A stretch of 64,000 nucleotides of DNA from Burkholderiales bacterium 39-55-53. GTDB taxonomy: Bacteria; Pseudomonadota; Gammaproteobacteria; Burkholderiales; Burkholderiaceae_C. The stretch spans positions 1 to 64,000 of the forward strand of contig NCJK01000002.1 of NCBI GenBank assembly GCA_002282445.1, given 5' to 3'. Position numbers and translations under genes: made by a program. The notes beneath the pieces are model-generated. The model did no database searches and had not been told where the DNA came from. It was given only the letters and a program-made list of their open reading frames with translations. Shown here one piece after another: positions 53,108 through 63,363 of this stretch; the stretch's first letter is position 1, and the number at the start of each line of letters is the position of its first letter.

Positions 53108-53823
53108 AGTGCTGCGTTGTGATAGACCTCTTGCACATCGTCAAGGTCTTCTAGCGCGTCCAGTAGTTTTTGCATCTTCGCAGCGTCATCACCCTCGAGT
53201 TCGATGGTGTTGTCTGCACGGTAAGTCACCTCGGCCACTTCGGGCTTGAGGCCCGCAGCTTCCAAAGCGTTTTTAACAGCCTCAAAGCTGGCAGGTGGCG
53301 TCAGCACTTCAATCGCGCCGTCGTCATCGGTGATCACATCGTCTGCGCCCACTTCGAGCGCAATTTCCATGATTTGGTCTTCATTGCTGCCCGGTGCAAA
53401 CACCAGTTGGCCGCAATGCTTGAATTGAAACGCCACTGAGCCCTCAGTGCCCATGTTGCCGCCGTTTTTGCTGAAGGCAAAACGCACTTCAGCCACGGTA
53501 CGCACGCGGTTGTCGGTCATGGTGTCCACGATGATGGCGGCTCCGCCTACACCGTAACCTTCGTAGCGAATCTCCTCATACACCACGCCGTCAAGGTTGC
53601 CTGTGGCTTTGTCGACGTTGCGTTTGATGTTGTCGGCGGGCATGTTGGCCGCCTTGGCTTTTTCGATGGCCAAACGCAAACGGGGGTTCAGGCTCAGGTC
53701 GCCGCCGCCCAAACGGGCAGACACAATGATTTCACGCGTGATGCGTGTCCAAATCTTGCCGCGCTTCTCGTCTTGACGCCCTTTGCGGTGTTGAATATTT
53801 GCCCATTTACTGTGGCCAGCCAT
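53104..53823 (-). CDS. YebC/TACO1-family translation factor
   Basis: The 239-residue protein has the family opening [20 protein letters not shown], followed by [17 protein letters not shown] and an acidic C-terminal domain. Members were first annotated as transcriptional regulators; recent work assigns YebC-type proteins a role at ribosomes stalled on proline-rich stretches. The ribosome site AGAGGA sits well before the ATG. It begins the nine-gene minus-strand cluster and is divergent from the HerA-like gene (68 bp). Confidence 0.95.
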   Translation of the reverse strand: MAGHSKWANIQHRKGRQDEKRGKIWTRITREIIVSARLGGGDLSLNPRLRLAIEKAKAANMPADNIKRNVDKATGNLDGVVYEEIRYEGYGVGGAAIIVDTMTDNRVRTVAEVRFAFSKNGGNMGTEGSVAFQFKHCGQLVFAPGSNEDQIMEIALEVGADDVITDDDGAIEVLTPPASFEAVKNALEAAGLKPEVAEVTYRADNTIELEGDDAAKMQKLLDALEDLDDVQEVYHNAAL

Positions 53824-53891
53824 CAGAAATCCTCTTGAATTGAATTAACCTTATCTGGTTATTTTACTTTTCATGCGATGGAGAACTTTCG

Positions 53892-55427
53892 ATGGCCGAA
53901 CCGATGCTGATTGCGCGCCGCAATACGACTGAATGCCACATGTTGCCAGCCTTGGCCAACCGCCACGGCCTCATCACGGGGGCTACGGGCACAGGCAAAA
54001 CAGTCACGCTGCAAACCCTGGCTGAAAGCTTCTCCAAAATCGGCGTGCCCGTCTTCATGGCCGACGTCAAAGGCGACTTGGCCGGCATCAGCCAGCCAGG
54101 CAACATCCCGCCCAAGCTCGCAGCTGCGGTTCAAGAACGCGGCTTGCCCATGCCAGAGCCCATCGGTTGCCCCACCACGCTTTGGGATGTGTTTGGCAAG
54201 TCTGGCCACCCCGTGCGCGCCACCATCACCGACATGGGGCCGCTCTTGCTGGGCCGCATGCTCAACCTGAACGACACCCAAGCTGGGGTGCTCAACATGG
54301 TGTTCAAGATTGCAGACGACCAAGGCCTGCTGCTGCTTGACCTCAAAGACCTGCGCGCCATGCTGCAACACGTGGGCGAACACGCACGCGAGTTCACCAC
54401 CGAATACGGCAACGTCAGCGCTGCCAGCGTAGGCGCGATTCAGCGTGCCTTGCTAGAGATCGAAGCCCAAGGCGGCGATGTGTTCTTTGGCGAGCCCATG
54501 CTCAACATCCAAGACTTCATGCAAACAGATGCCAAAGGCATGGGCGTGATCAACCTCTTGGCCGCAGATAAGTTGATGAACGCCCCTCGCCTGTACGGTA
54601 CGTTCTTGTTGTGGATGCTCTCTGAAATGTTTGAGCAACTACCGGAGATTGGCGACGTCGAGAAGCCCAAGATGGTGTTCTTCTTTGACGAAGCGCATTT
54701 GCTGTTCAACGAAGCTCCCAAAGTGCTGCTGGAGCGCATTGAGCAAATGGTGCGCCTGATTCGCTCAAAAGGTGTGGGCGTGTACTTTGTCACCCAAAAC
54801 CCGCTGGACGTACCCGAAACCGTGCTGGGCCAGCTGGGCAACCGCGTGCAACATGCTTTGCGTGCCTTCACACCGCGTGACCAAAAAGCCGTCAAAGCCA
54901 CCGCGCAGACCATGCGCGGCAAAGCGGGCCTAGACATTGAAAAAGCCATCACCGAACTGGGCGTAGGCGAAGCCTTGGTGAGTTTGCTAGATGCCAAAGG
55001 CCGCCCGTCCGAGACTGAACAGGTCTACGTGCTGCTACCCGGCAGCCAACTTGGCCCCATCACGCCGGAGCAACGCCAGGCCTTGCTGGCCAATTCGTTG
55101 GTGGCCGGTGTGTATGAAGAAGTGATTGACCGCGAATCGGCCTATGAGCGCCTCAAAGGCGCAGCGCCTGCTGCGGGTGGTTCGCCTGCTGCGGCTGGAA
55201 CCATATCTGCCCCCGCTGGCCAAGCGCCAGCGCAAGCCACTGTGACCGATCAAGTGTTGTCAGGCTTGGGCGACGCCCTGTTTGGCTCCACCGGCCCGCG
55301 CGGTGGTCAGCGCCAAGGCCTGGCGCAAATGATGGTCAAGTCTGCTGTGCGCAACATCGGCTCGGCCGTGGGCCGCGAGATTGTGCGTGGGGTGATGGGC
55401 AGCATTTTGGGTGGCCGCAAGCGCTAA
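53892..55427 (+). CDS. HerA-like ATPase of the DUF853/YjgR family
   Basis: At 511 residues it has Walker A GATGTGKT near residue 31, a [13 protein letters not shown] segment, Walker [14 protein letters not shown] near 260 and an arginine-finger region ([17 protein letters not shown]). An Ala/Gly/Pro-rich linker precedes a basic C-terminal end. The family is related to HerA/FtsK DNA translocases, but its cellular role is not established. A GGAG ribosome site precedes the ATG. It is a stand-alone gene with a strong terminator 22 bp downstream. Confidence 0.9.
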   Translation: MAEPMLIARRNTTECHMLPALANRHGLITGATGTGKTVTLQTLAESFSKIGVPVFMADVKGDLAGISQPGNIPPKLAAAVQERGLPMPEPIGCPTTLWDVFGKSGHPVRATITDMGPLLLGRMLNLNDTQAGVLNMVFKIADDQGLLLLDLKDLRAMLQHVGEHAREFTTEYGNVSAASVGAIQRALLEIEAQGGDVFFGEPMLNIQDFMQTDAKGMGVINLLAADKLMNAPRLYGTFLLWMLSEMFEQLPEIGDVEKPKMVFFFDEAHLLFNEAPKVLLERIEQMVRLIRSKGVGVYFVTQNPLDVPETVLGQLGNRVQHALRAFTPRDQKAVKATAQTMRGKAGLDIEKAITELGVGEALVSLLDAKGRPSETEQVYVLLPGSQLGPITPEQRQALLANSLVAGVYEEVIDRESAYERLKGAAPAAGGSPAAAGTISAPAGQAPAQATVTDQVLSGLGDALFGSTGPRGGQRQGLAQMMVKSAVRNIGSAVGREIVRGVMGSILGGRKR

Positions 55428-55448
55428 GCCAATATCGACAGCCCATTG

Positions 55449-55484
55449 AAAAACGCCGCCTGTGGCAACACAGACGGCGTTTTT
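55449..55484. terminator. Bidirectional rho-independent terminator
   Basis: A 16-bp stem (55,449-55,464 with 55,469-55,484, one mismatch) with a four-base loop has A's on one side and T's on the other. It sits between the convergent HerA-like gene and clpA and can serve both. Confidence 0.9.
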
Positions 55485-55519
55485 GTTTCAACGGTTGAAC
55501 CAGCAACCGAGCGACAAGC

Positions 55520-57853
55520 TTAGCTCGCCGCTGGCTCCTCAGAAGCCGTGTGTTCGCCCTTGGCAGCCTTTTCCTTCTTAGGCAAAGGTGTGATGTCGAG
55601 CAGCACTTCTTCTTTGTCGTCAATGTCCACGCTCAGGCGGCCACCGTCAGTCAGGCGGCCAAACAGCAACTCGTCGGCCAGGGCCTTGCGAATCGTGTCT
55701 TGGATGAGGCGTTGCATGGGGCGTGCGCCCATGAGTGGGTCAAAGCCCTTCTTGGCCAAGTGCTTGCGCAGCGTGTCGCTGAAGGTAACTTCGACTTTCT
55801 TCTCAGCCAACTGGCCTTCGAGTTGCAGCAAGAACTTGTCGACCACGCGCATGATGACGTTTTCGTCCAAGGCCTTGAAGCCCACGATAGCGTCCAAGCG
55901 GTTGCGGAACTCTGGCGTGAACAAGCGCTTGATGTCGCCCATTTCGTCGCCCGCAGCGCGAGGGTTGGTAAAGCCAATGGTGGCCTTGTTCATGGTCTCA
56001 GCGCCAGCATTCGTCGTCATGATGAGGATGACGTTGCGGAAGTCTGCCTTGCGGCCGTTGTTGTCGGTCAGCGTGCCGTGGTCCATCACCTGCAACAACA
56101 CGTTGAAGATGTCTGGATGCGCTTTTTCAATCTCGTCCAGCAACAACACGCAATGCGGCTTCTTGGTCACGGCTTCGGTCAGCAAACCGCCTTGGTCAAA
56201 GCCCACATAGCCGGGGGGCGCGCCAATCAGGCGGCTCACAGCATGGCGCTCCATGTACTCAGACATGTCAAAGCGAATCAGGTCAATACCCATGATGTAG
56301 GCCAACTGCTTTGCCGCTTCGGTCTTGCCCACGCCGGTGGGGCCGCTGAACAAGAACGCGCCAATGGGCTTGTCCGACTTGCCCAAGCCTGAGCGCGCCA
56401 TCTTCACGGCAGATGCCAGCACTTCAAGCGCTTTGTCTTGGCCGAACACCACGCTCTTCAAATCGCGCTCGATGGTTTGCAGCTTGCTGCGGTCGTCGTT
56501 GGACACGTTGGCGGGCGGAATACGTGCAATCTTGGCCACGATGTCTTCAATCTCGGCCTTGCCAATGGTTTTCTTGCGCTTAGACGCCACCAAAATGCGT
56601 TGTGCCGCACCGGCTTCGTCAATCACGTCAATCGCCTTGTCTGGCAACTGGCGGTCGTTGATGTACTTGGCGCTCAGCTCAGCAGCGGCTTGCAGCGCAG
56701 CCACGGCGTACTTGACGTTGTGGTGCTCTTCAAAGCGTGACTTCAGGCCTTTGAGAATGTCCACGGTTTCAGAGACGGTGGGCTCGACCACATCCACCTT
56801 TTGGAAGCGACGGCTCAGGGCTGCGTCTTTTTCAAAGATGCCACGGTATTCAGTAAAGGTCGTTGCGCCAATGCACTTGAGCTGGCCGCTAGACAAAGCA
56901 GGCTTGAGCAAGTTAGACGCATCCAACGTACCGCCAGAAGCAGCACCCGCGCCAATCAGCGTGTGGATTTCGTCGATGAACAAAATCGCGTTGGGCTTGC
57001 CCTGCAAGTTCTTGATCACGCCCTTCAAGCGTTGCTCAAAGTCACCACGGTATTTGGTACCAGCCAGCAAAGCGCCCATGTCCAGCGAATACACGATAGC
57101 TTCAGACAAGATTTCGGGCACAGCGCCTTGGGTGATGCGCCATGCCAAACCCTCGGCAATTGCGGTTTTACCCACGCCAGCCTCGCCCACCAACAGTGGG
57201 TTGTTCTTGCGGCGACGGCACAAAATTTGAATCGTGCGCTCCACCTCGTACTCGCGGCCAATCAGCGGGTCAATCTTGCCGTCTTTAGCAGCTTGGTTCA
57301 GGTTTTGGGTGAACTGCTCGAGGGGCGAAGCCTTCTCGTTCTTTTCAGACGTTGCACCGCCCTCTTCCTGCTCGGCTTGGTTGGACTCACCGCCTTTGAC
57401 AGCTTCAGGTGGATCGCTCTTTTTGATGCCGTGGGCAATGAAGTTCACCACGTCCAAGCGCGTCACGCCTTGTTGGTGGAGGTAGTACACCGCGTGTGAG
57501 TCTTTCTCACCAAAGATCGCCACCAGCACGTTAGCGCCAGTCACTTCTTTTTTGCCATTGCCTGTGGACTGCACATGCATGATGGCGCGCTGAATCACGC
57601 GCTGAAAACCCAGCGTGGGCTGTGTATCCACCTCTTCTGTGCCTGACACCTGTGGGGTGTTGTCAGCGATGAAGTTGGAGAGGGACTTACGCAAGTCGTC
57701 AATGTTGGCCGAACAAGCGCGCAGCACTTCGGCGGCGCTGGGGTTGTCCAGCAAGGCGAGCAGCAAATGCTCGACGGTGATGAATTCGTGTCGTTGTTGA
57801 CGGGCCTCGACAAAGGCCATGTGCAAGCTGACTTCTAGTTCTTGGGCAATCAT
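55520..57853 (-). CDS. clpA: ATP-dependent Clp protease ATP-binding subunit ClpA
   Basis: The 777-residue AAA+ unfoldase has a Clp N-domain (about 1-145), D1 Walker A GEAGVGKTAIAEG near 225 and D2 Walker A GPTGVGKTEAAK near 510. Its D2 Walker B is LLLDEIEKAHP. The ClpP-docking loop is IGF (ATIGFTN), not the common ClpA IGL. There is no ClpB-type middle domain. It unfolds substrates, including N-degron proteins delivered by ClpS, for ClpP. The start has an AAGGAAAA ribosome site. It lies 96 bp after clpS. Confidence 0.96.
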   Translation of the reverse strand: MIAQELEVSLHMAFVEARQQRHEFITVEHLLLALLDNPSAAEVLRACSANIDDLRKSLSNFIADNTPQVSGTEEVDTQPTLGFQRVIQRAIMHVQSTGNGKKEVTGANVLVAIFGEKDSHAVYYLHQQGVTRLDVVNFIAHGIKKSDPPEAVKGGESNQAEQEEGGATSEKNEKASPLEQFTQNLNQAAKDGKIDPLIGREYEVERTIQILCRRRKNNPLLVGEAGVGKTAIAEGLAWRITQGAVPEILSEAIVYSLDMGALLAGTKYRGDFEQRLKGVIKNLQGKPNAILFIDEIHTLIGAGAASGGTLDASNLLKPALSSGQLKCIGATTFTEYRGIFEKDAALSRRFQKVDVVEPTVSETVDILKGLKSRFEEHHNVKYAVAALQAAAELSAKYINDRQLPDKAIDVIDEAGAAQRILVASKRKKTIGKAEIEDIVAKIARIPPANVSNDDRSKLQTIERDLKSVVFGQDKALEVLASAVKMARSGLGKSDKPIGAFLFSGPTGVGKTEAAKQLAYIMGIDLIRFDMSEYMERHAVSRLIGAPPGYVGFDQGGLLTEAVTKKPHCVLLLDEIEKAHPDIFNVLLQVMDHGTLTDNNGRKADFRNVILIMTTNAGAETMNKATIGFTNPRAAGDEMGDIKRLFTPEFRNRLDAIVGFKALDENVIMRVVDKFLLQLEGQLAEKKVEVTFSDTLRKHLAKKGFDPLMGARPMQRLIQDTIRKALADELLFGRLTDGGRLSVDIDDKEEVLLDITPLPKKEKAAKGEHTASEEPAAS

Positions 57854-57949
57854 GTGTTTTCCTTCGGTGCTTGCATCTGAGATTCAAATGTATATGGAAA
57901 CAAAACCCGTTTATTCAATAGGCCTGTTTCTTTAGTGCAAACCATAGGT

Positions 57950-58297
57950 TTATTCGATGGGCTCTGCCACGCACTGCAGCGGGTGGCCAGACTTGCGGGC
58001 TGCGTCCATCACTTGGTCCACCTTGGTGGCGGCAATGTCTTTGCTGTACACGCCGCACACGCCTTTGCCATCCAAGTGGATTTGCAACATGATTTGCGTA
58101 GCTTGTTCACGGTCTTTGCTGAAAAACTCTTGCAACACCATCACCACAAACTCCATGGGCGTGAAATCGTCATTGAGCATCAGCACCTGAAACATCTGCG
58201 GCGGCTTGGTGCGCTGCGTGATGCGCTCTAAAACGACCGATCCGCCATCGTCACGGTCGGGCAGTTGGACTTTGGGAGTAGGCTTTTTAGTTGGCAT
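57950..58297 (-). CDS. clpS: ClpA adaptor protein ClpS
   Basis: The 115-residue adaptor has a disordered N-terminal arm and the ClpS core with [15 protein letters not shown], which includes the N-degron pocket residues, then [13 protein letters not shown]. It binds proteins with N-terminal Leu, Phe, Tyr or Trp and hands them to ClpA. It is transcribed ahead of clpA and is divergent from the DUF192 gene. Confidence 0.97.
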   Translation of the reverse strand: MPTKKPTPKVQLPDRDDGGSVVLERITQRTKPPQMFQVLMLNDDFTPMEFVVMVLQEFFSKDREQATQIMLQIHLDGKGVCGVYSKDIAATKVDQVMDAARKSGHPLQCVAEPIE

Positions 58298-58351
58298 TGC
58301 TTCATTCTATCGAGGCACGAAAGCCCCCTTGGGCTGAGCTACAGTTCTCGC

Positions 58352-58795
58352 ATGAAACGCGCACTGCTCACCCTCCTCTTTTCTGGCTTGGCTCTTTTAG
58401 CCTTGGCCCAAGACACGCCACAAACCAATCTGCCCCGCATCAAGCTGCAAGCGGGCATGTATCAGATCGACACGCAAGTGGCGCAAACCGAGGCGCAACG
58501 CCAGACGGGCCTGATGTTTCGCAAAGAGATGCCGCAGCACGAAGGCATGTTGTTTGTGTTTGAGCAGCCCGCTACCCAGTGCTTTTGGATGAAGAACACC
58601 TTGCTGCCCTTGACGGCTGCATTCGTGGCCGACGATGGAACGATCGTGAACTTGGTGGACATGAAGCCGCAGACCACGGAATCGCATTGCTCAGAAAAGC
58701 CGGTGCGCTTTGTGTTGGAGATGAACCAAGGTTGGTTTGCTAAAAAGGGGCTGAAAGCGGGCAACCGCTTGAGTGGCGTGGCGTTTAAGCCATAA
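58352..58795 (+). CDS. Exported DUF192-family protein
   Basis: The start is the ATG at 58,352, which gives a signal peptide (KRALLTLLFSGLALLALAQ); an earlier in-frame ATG would overlap clpS and lose it. The 147-residue product has the DUF192 core TGLMFRKEMPQHEGMLFVF, then CFWMKNTLLPL and FVLEMNQGWF. The family's biochemical role is unknown; it is periplasmic here. A terminator follows 22 bp after the stop. Confidence 0.9.
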   Translation: MKRALLTLLFSGLALLALAQDTPQTNLPRIKLQAGMYQIDTQVAQTEAQRQTGLMFRKEMPQHEGMLFVFEQPATQCFWMKNTLLPLTAAFVADDGTIVNLVDMKPQTTESHCSEKPVRFVLEMNQGWFAKKGLKAGNRLSGVAFKP

Positions 58796-58817
58796 AACAA
58801 AACACGCTTAGCCCACA

Positions 58818-58843
58818 AAAAGCCGCCTATGAAGGCGGCTTTT
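58818..58843. terminator. Bidirectional rho-independent terminator
   Basis: An 11-bp stem (58,818-58,828 with 58,833-58,843) with a four-base loop and flanking A/T runs separates the convergent DUF192 gene and sodB. Confidence 0.88.
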
Positions 58844-58883
58844 AACGTCTGAACGAGCATCAAGCCCGTCAAAACTGGCTGAA

Positions 58884-59465
58884 TTAAGCGAAGTTAGCTT
58901 CAGCGAAAGACCAGTTCACCAAGTGGTCGAGGAAAGTCTCGACGAACTTAGGACGCATGTTGCGGTAGTCGATGTAGTAGGCGTGTTCCCACACATCAAC
59001 AGTCAACAAGGCTTTGTCGCCAGTGGTCAACGGTGTGCCAGCAGCACCCATGTTGACGATGTCCACAGAACCGTCGGCCTTTTTGACCAACCATGTCCAG
59101 CCAGAACCGAAGTTGCCCACGGCGCTCTTGACGAAGGCTTCTTTGAATGCAGCGTAGCTGCCGAATTTGGCGTTGATGGCAGCAGCCAATGCGCCTGTGG
59201 GTTCGCCGCCGCCTTGTGGCTTCATGCAGTTCCAGAAGAAGGTGTGGTTCCAGATTTGGGCAGAGTTGTTGTAGATGCCGCCGCTGGACTTCTTGATGAT
59301 TTCTTCCAGCGCCATGCCTTCAAACTCGGTACCTTTTTGCAGGTTGTTCAAGTTCACAACGTAGGCGTTGTGGTGCTTGCCGTGGTGAAACTCCAAAGTT
59401 TCTTGGCTGTAATGAGGGGCCAATGCGTCGATGGCGTAAGGCAGTGCGGGGAGCGTGTGTTCCAT
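58884..59465 (-). CDS. sodB: Iron superoxide dismutase
   Basis: The 193-residue enzyme carries the metal ligands in [13 protein letters not shown] and DVWEHAYY. The Gln in [11 protein letters not shown], contributed before the second ligand, is typical of Fe rather than Mn enzymes. No signal peptide, so it acts in the cytoplasm to convert superoxide. An AGAGGA ribosome site precedes the ATG. It lies 35 bp after xseA on the same strand, a common betaproteobacterial pairing. Confidence 0.96.
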   Translation of the reverse strand: MEHTLPALPYAIDALAPHYSQETLEFHHGKHHNAYVVNLNNLQKGTEFEGMALEEIIKKSSGGIYNNSAQIWNHTFFWNCMKPQGGGEPTGALAAAINAKFGSYAAFKEAFVKSAVGNFGSGWTWLVKKADGSVDIVNMGAAGTPLTTGDKALLTVDVWEHAYYIDYRNMRPKFVETFLDHLVNWSFAEANFA

Positions 59466-59500
59466 GAAGTCCTCTTATGTAAAAACGTGGATTGTAAAAA

Positions 59501-60784
59501 CTAAATTTGGGTTGATGGTGCCACACGCAAATCAACCACGCCGTCAGCAAGGGTTGCTTGCAAGGCTTGGCCTTCTGCGGTTTGTGCCACCGAGGTGATG
59601 GCTTGGCCTTCGGCATCGCTGAGCCACGCAAAGCCGCGTTGCAGTACGAGCTTGGGGTCTAGCAAGTCTAGGCGCAAAGCGGCGCGGTGCAGGCGCTCCC
59701 GAGCAGTGGCTGGGGTCAGTTGCACGCCACGGGCCAAACCGCTGGCGAGTATGGCGAGTTCGTTGTGGCAGCGCTGGGTGCGGGTTTGCACAGCTTGGCC
59801 CAGACGCTGTTGCAAGCGCAAGAGCTGCATTTTTTCGGTGCTCAGGCCTTCAGACGGGCGGCCTAAGCGGGCTTGGGCGCGATCTAAGCGTTGTTCGTGG
59901 GTGTCGAGCTGGCGGTGAGCGATGGTTTGCAGGGCGTTGCCCCACAGTTGCAGGTTAGACAACAGCTCGGCTTGCGGCAAGGCGCACATTTCGGCGGCGG
60001 CGGTGGGCGTGGGGGCGCGCAGATCGGCGCAGAAATCGGCAATGGTGAAGTCTGTCTCATGACCCACACCACTGATGATGGGCACGGGGCTGGCCACGAT
60101 GGCACGGGCTAGGTTTTCGTCATTGAAAGCCCACAGGTCTTCCATGGAACCGCCGCCACGCACCAGCAGGATGACGTCAATGGCGGGCTGCAGGCTGAGT
60201 TGCTGCAAGGCTTGCACCAGAGTAGGCGGCGCGTCTGGCCCCTGCACGAGTGAGGGAGCCAACACCACGGGGATGTGCGGCACACGGCGCTGCAAGGCAG
60301 TGGCCACATCGTGCAAGGCGGCAGCACCCAGTGAGGTGACCACGCCGATGCCACGCGGCATGGTTTGAATGGGGCGTTTGCGCTCGGCATCAAACAGGCC
60401 TTCGGCTTCGAGCTTGGCTTTGAGTTTGAGGAACTGCTCAAACCACGCACCCTGCCCCGCACGGCGCATGTGTTCGACCACCATTTGCAGTTCGCCACGC
60501 GGTTCGTATACACCTAAACGACCCTTGATTTCGACAAGCTCGCCGTCCACAGGGCGAAAGTCGAGCATTTGCGCGGCGCGCTTGAACATGGCACAACGCA
60601 ATTGTCCGCTTGCGTCCTTGAGGGTGAAGTAGCAATGACCGCTGGCCGCACGTGTGAAGCCAGAAATCTCGCCCCGAACGGCCACGGGGTTAAAGCGACT
60701 GTCCAAGACATCAGCAACGGCGCGGCATAGCGCCCCAACTGCCCAAATTCGGGGCGTCAAACCTGGCGATTCTGAGGTTGGCAT
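59501..60784 (-). CDS. xseA: Exodeoxyribonuclease VII large subunit
   Basis: The protein has an N-terminal OB-fold (VRGEISGFTRAASGHCYFTLK), the catalytic core with VTSLGAAALHDV, VLLVRGGGSMEDLWAFND-like and SGVGHETDFTI segments, and a long helical C-terminal region (about 260-400) for XseB binding. It degrades single-stranded DNA from both ends. I place the start at the ATG at 60,784; an in-frame GTG at 60,799 would add five residues and cannot be excluded. The small subunit xseB is not in this window. Confidence 0.95.
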   Translation of the reverse strand: MPTSESPGLTPRIWAVGALCRAVADVLDSRFNPVAVRGEISGFTRAASGHCYFTLKDASGQLRCAMFKRAAQMLDFRPVDGELVEIKGRLGVYEPRGELQMVVEHMRRAGQGAWFEQFLKLKAKLEAEGLFDAERKRPIQTMPRGIGVVTSLGAAALHDVATALQRRVPHIPVVLAPSLVQGPDAPPTLVQALQQLSLQPAIDVILLVRGGGSMEDLWAFNDENLARAIVASPVPIISGVGHETDFTIADFCADLRAPTPTAAAEMCALPQAELLSNLQLWGNALQTIAHRQLDTHEQRLDRAQARLGRPSEGLSTEKMQLLRLQQRLGQAVQTRTQRCHNELAILASGLARGVQLTPATARERLHRAALRLDLLDPKLVLQRGFAWLSDAEGQAITSVAQTAEGQALQATLADGVVDLRVAPSTQI

Positions 60785-60791
60785 TGAGGAC

Positions 60792-60988
60792 TCATCCACA
60801 AAAAATATTTTTATCCCAGTTTAATTGTTAAATGAACAGATTCACGAATCGGCGTAGTAAGTCATTGATTTATATTGGTTTTTTACCGCTCAATTTTCGG
60901 TCAATCTGTTGAATCTCCCCTGTGATGCGGGTTGCGAGGGGGGCAAACAAAGCTTATCCCCAAAGTTATCCACAGTTCATGTGGATGG
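60792..60988. promoter_or_regulatory. AT-rich intergenic region with a cluster of DnaA-box-like sites
   Basis: A perfect DnaA box TTATCCACA (60,966-60,974) follows TTATCCCCA (60,954-60,962) by 12 bp. TCATCCACA (60,792-60,800) and a reverse TGTGGATGG (60,980-60,988) flank them. Bases 60,800-60,900 are AT-rich, with a GATTC/GAATC palindrome at 60,839-60,850. The rest of the 252-bp gap between xseA and exbB holds no gene. It may be a DnaA-controlled promoter or titration site. Confidence 0.5.
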
Positions 60989-61036
60989 GTGGCTGGGCCA
61001 TAATTGGCGCACACAATTTTCTCTGGAGTGTTGGCT

Positions 61037-61663
61037 TTGTTCACCATCATACAAGCGGCTGGCTGGCCGATTTGGCCCCTTTTGATCTGCTCTGTCGTGG
61101 CTTTGGCTTTGGTCATCGAGCGCATGATGAGCCTGCGCACCCACTTGGTGGCGCCTGAAGGCTTACTTGAGCAAGCACTGAAAGCCTCGCAGAACAACCT
61201 GCCCTCCGAAGAAGCCATGCAGCAACTGCACGACAACTCGGTGTTGGGCCGTGTGCTGGCCTCAGGCCTGCACGCCATGAGAGACGAGCCGCTGATCAGC
61301 GCGGAAGATTTGCGCTCAAGCATGGAGTCTGCTGGCCGCAAAGCCGCCCATGAACTGGAAAAGTATTTGGTGGCTTTGGCCACCATCGCCTCGGCAGCGC
61401 CGCTGCTGGGTTTGCTGGGCACGGTCATCGGCATGATTGATATTTTTGGCTCGCAAACCCCAGGCACGAGCAACCCCGTGCAGCTGGCTCAAGGTATTTC
61501 GATTGCGCTTTACAACACGGCGTTTGGTTTGATCGTTGCCATTCCCGCGCTGATGTTTTGGCGCTATCTGCGCGGCCGTGTGGATGCTTATGTGCTGGGC
61601 TTGGAGTTGGATGCCGAGCGTTTCGTTCGCCACCTCATCGCCATGCGTGCGCGTTTGAAGTAA
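61037..61663 (+). CDS. exbB: ExbB/TolQ-family proton channel subunit
   Basis: The 208-residue protein opens with FTIIQAAGWPIWPLL, has three membrane helices and the conserved APLLGLLGTVIGMIDIF segment at about 125-145 that lines the channel. With ExbD it turns proton flow into work on TonB-like partners. The start is taken as TTG at 61,037, nine bases after GGAG, because it gives the usual family N-terminus; upstream GTG/TTG codons at 61,028 and 61,004 are alternatives. No tonB or tolA is nearby. Confidence 0.9.
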   Translation: MFTIIQAAGWPIWPLLICSVVALALVIERMMSLRTHLVAPEGLLEQALKASQNNLPSEEAMQQLHDNSVLGRVLASGLHAMRDEPLISAEDLRSSMESAGRKAAHELEKYLVALATIASAAPLLGLLGTVIGMIDIFGSQTPGTSNPVQLAQGISIALYNTAFGLIVAIPALMFWRYLRGRVDAYVLGLELDAERFVRHLIAMRARLK

Positions 61664-61680
61664 CAGGCCGTCAACCAGCC

Positions 61681-62106
61681 ATGAAATTTCATCGCGAAAA
61701 AAGCTCAGAGCCCGAGATCAACCTGATCCCGTTCATCGACATTTTGTTGGTGGTGGTGATCTTTTTGATGCTCTCGACCACCTACAGCAAGTTCACCGAA
61801 ATGCAGCTGAACTTGCCTGTGGCAGATGCGGCAGCACCCAAAGAACACCCGCATGAAGTGATTGTGTCCATCAGCAGCGAAGGCGCTTTCAGCGTGAACC
61901 GCAATTTGGTGAACACCCGTGATGTGCAAGGCCTGAGCCAAGCACTGGCCCAAGCCACGCAAACCATTGAGAACCCCATGATCATCATCAGCGCTGACGC
62001 ACAAGCCAGCCACCAGTCGGTGATGATGGTGATGGAAGCGGCACGCCGCAATGGGCTGAACCAACTCACGTTTGCAGCCCAGTCGTCCGGCGGCAAAGCC
62101 GACTGA
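61681..62106 (+). CDS. exbD: ExbD/TolR-family transport protein
   Basis: The 141-residue protein has a short cytoplasmic end and one membrane helix containing the essential Asp (Asp20 in NLIPFIDILLVVVIFLML). The periplasmic domain has ISSEGAFSVN and IIISADAQASH. It forms the proton-driven motor with the exbB product, 17 bp upstream. The ATG is at 61,681; an earlier ATG lies inside exbB. It precedes lpxK by five bases. Confidence 0.94.
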   Translation: MKFHREKSSEPEINLIPFIDILLVVVIFLMLSTTYSKFTEMQLNLPVADAAAPKEHPHEVIVSISSEGAFSVNRNLVNTRDVQGLSQALAQATQTIENPMIIISADAQASHQSVMMVMEAARRNGLNQLTFAAQSSGGKAD

Positions 62107-62111
62107 CGCGC

Positions 62112-63200
62112 ATGAGCGCCCTAACCACCCACACGCTCAAGCAGCAACTGCTGCAGGCGTTGGTACAGGCTTGGAACGGACGCAGCACAGACACCCCCAA
62201 TGTGTTGGGGCAAGTCTTGGTGGTTTTGATGCGGCCCATCAGCTGGCTATTTGCGGGTGCAGTGGCCATCCGTCGCGAACTCTACCGACGCGAGATTTAC
62301 AAGCAAGAAACTATGCCCGTTCCCGTGATCGTGGTGGGCAATGTGATGGTGGGTGGCGTGGGCAAAACGCCCATCACCATGGCCTTGGTGAACCACTTGA
62401 AAGCGCAAGGTTTGCGCGTGGGCGTGTTGTCTCGCGGCTATGGCCGCAAAACCACCAGCACCCTAGCGGTATCACCCAAGAGCCAATCGCTCAACGTGGG
62501 CGATGAACCGTTGCTGATTGCCCGCAGCTGCCAAGTGCCCGTGTTTGTGGGCAACAGCCGTGTGGACGCAGGCCTTGCGCTGCTGAGCTTGCACCGTGAT
62601 GTGCAAGTGCTGGTGTGTGACGATGGCTTGCAGCATGGCCCGCTGGCCCGCGACTTAGAGCTGTGTGTGTTTGACGAACGCGGCCTGGGCAACGGCCACA
62701 TGTTGCCTGCAGGCCCGCTGCGCGAGGCGTGGCCACGCAAAGCGTTGAGCCCCAATGTGCCGTGCTTGGTGCTGAAAACAGGCGGTGAAGCTGGTCCGAA
62801 CGAGTTTGCGGTGCAACGCCATTTGGCTGACTATGCGCTGCAAGCCGATGGCACGAAACGTTCGCTCAGCAGTTGGTGGGACACCCCCGTGCAAGCCTTG
62901 GCGGGTATTGCAAAGCCTGAGGTGTTTTTTGCCATGTTGCGAGAGCAAGGCCTGAATGTGGTGCACACCCAAGCCCTGCCCGACCACGCCGATCTGCAAG
63001 CTTTGCAGATCGACGCTAGCCAAGGCGATGTGCTGTGCACAGAAAAAGATGCCGTCAAGTTGTGGATGCATCACCCCAAGGCTTGGGCAGTGCCGCTGCA
63101 CACCACCTTGCCCGACGAACTTTTGGCCACGATTGATTTGCATCTAGCGGCTGCCCGAAACGGAAAGTTATCATCACCCCATGGACACCAAACTGCTTGA
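62112..63200 (+). CDS. lpxK: Tetraacyldisaccharide 4'-kinase
   Basis: The 362-residue enzyme has an N-terminal membrane-associating helix ([17 protein letters not shown]), Walker [15 protein letters not shown] near residue 78, LSRGYGRK and [14 protein letters not shown]. It phosphorylates the 4' position of the lipid A precursor to give lipid IVA. It lies in one transcript with exbBD, ycaR and kdsB; its end overlaps ycaR by 20 bp. Confidence 0.96.
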   Translation: MSALTTHTLKQQLLQALVQAWNGRSTDTPNVLGQVLVVLMRPISWLFAGAVAIRRELYRREIYKQETMPVPVIVVGNVMVGGVGKTPITMALVNHLKAQGLRVGVLSRGYGRKTTSTLAVSPKSQSLNVGDEPLLIARSCQVPVFVGNSRVDAGLALLSLHRDVQVLVCDDGLQHGPLARDLELCVFDERGLGNGHMLPAGPLREAWPRKALSPNVPCLVLKTGGEAGPNEFAVQRHLADYALQADGTKRSLSSWWDTPVQALAGIAKPEVFFAMLREQGLNVVHTQALPDHADLQALQIDASQGDVLCTEKDAVKLWMHHPKAWAVPLHTTLPDELLATIDLHLAAARNGKLSSPHGHQTA

Positions 63201-63363
63201 ACTCTTGGTCTGCCCCGTGACCAAAGGCCCTCTGGAACTGAATCGCGACACGCAAGAGCTGGTGTCGCGCAGCGCACGCTTGGCTTACCCCATTCGCGAT
63301 GGCATTCCTGTGTTGCTGGAAAACGAAGCCCGCACCCTGACCGACGCCGAGCTGGAAGCGTAA
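63181..63363 (+). CDS. ycaR: Trm112/YcaR-family small protein
   Basis: The 60-residue protein has the Trm112-like fold signature [15 protein letters not shown] and [19 protein letters not shown]. Only one Cys is present, so the zinc site of eukaryotic Trm112 is missing, as is usual for the bacterial group. Its position between lpxK and kdsB is conserved; function is unproven. It overlaps lpxK by 20 bp and its stop touches the kdsB ATG. Confidence 0.92.
   Translation: MDTKLLELLVCPVTKGPLELNRDTQELVSRSARLAYPIRDGIPVLLENEARTLTDAELEA

Noticed and set aside
55550-57499. Long plus-strand frames opposite clpA
   Set aside because: clpA is intact with all Walker motifs on the minus strand; the opposing frames have no family features.
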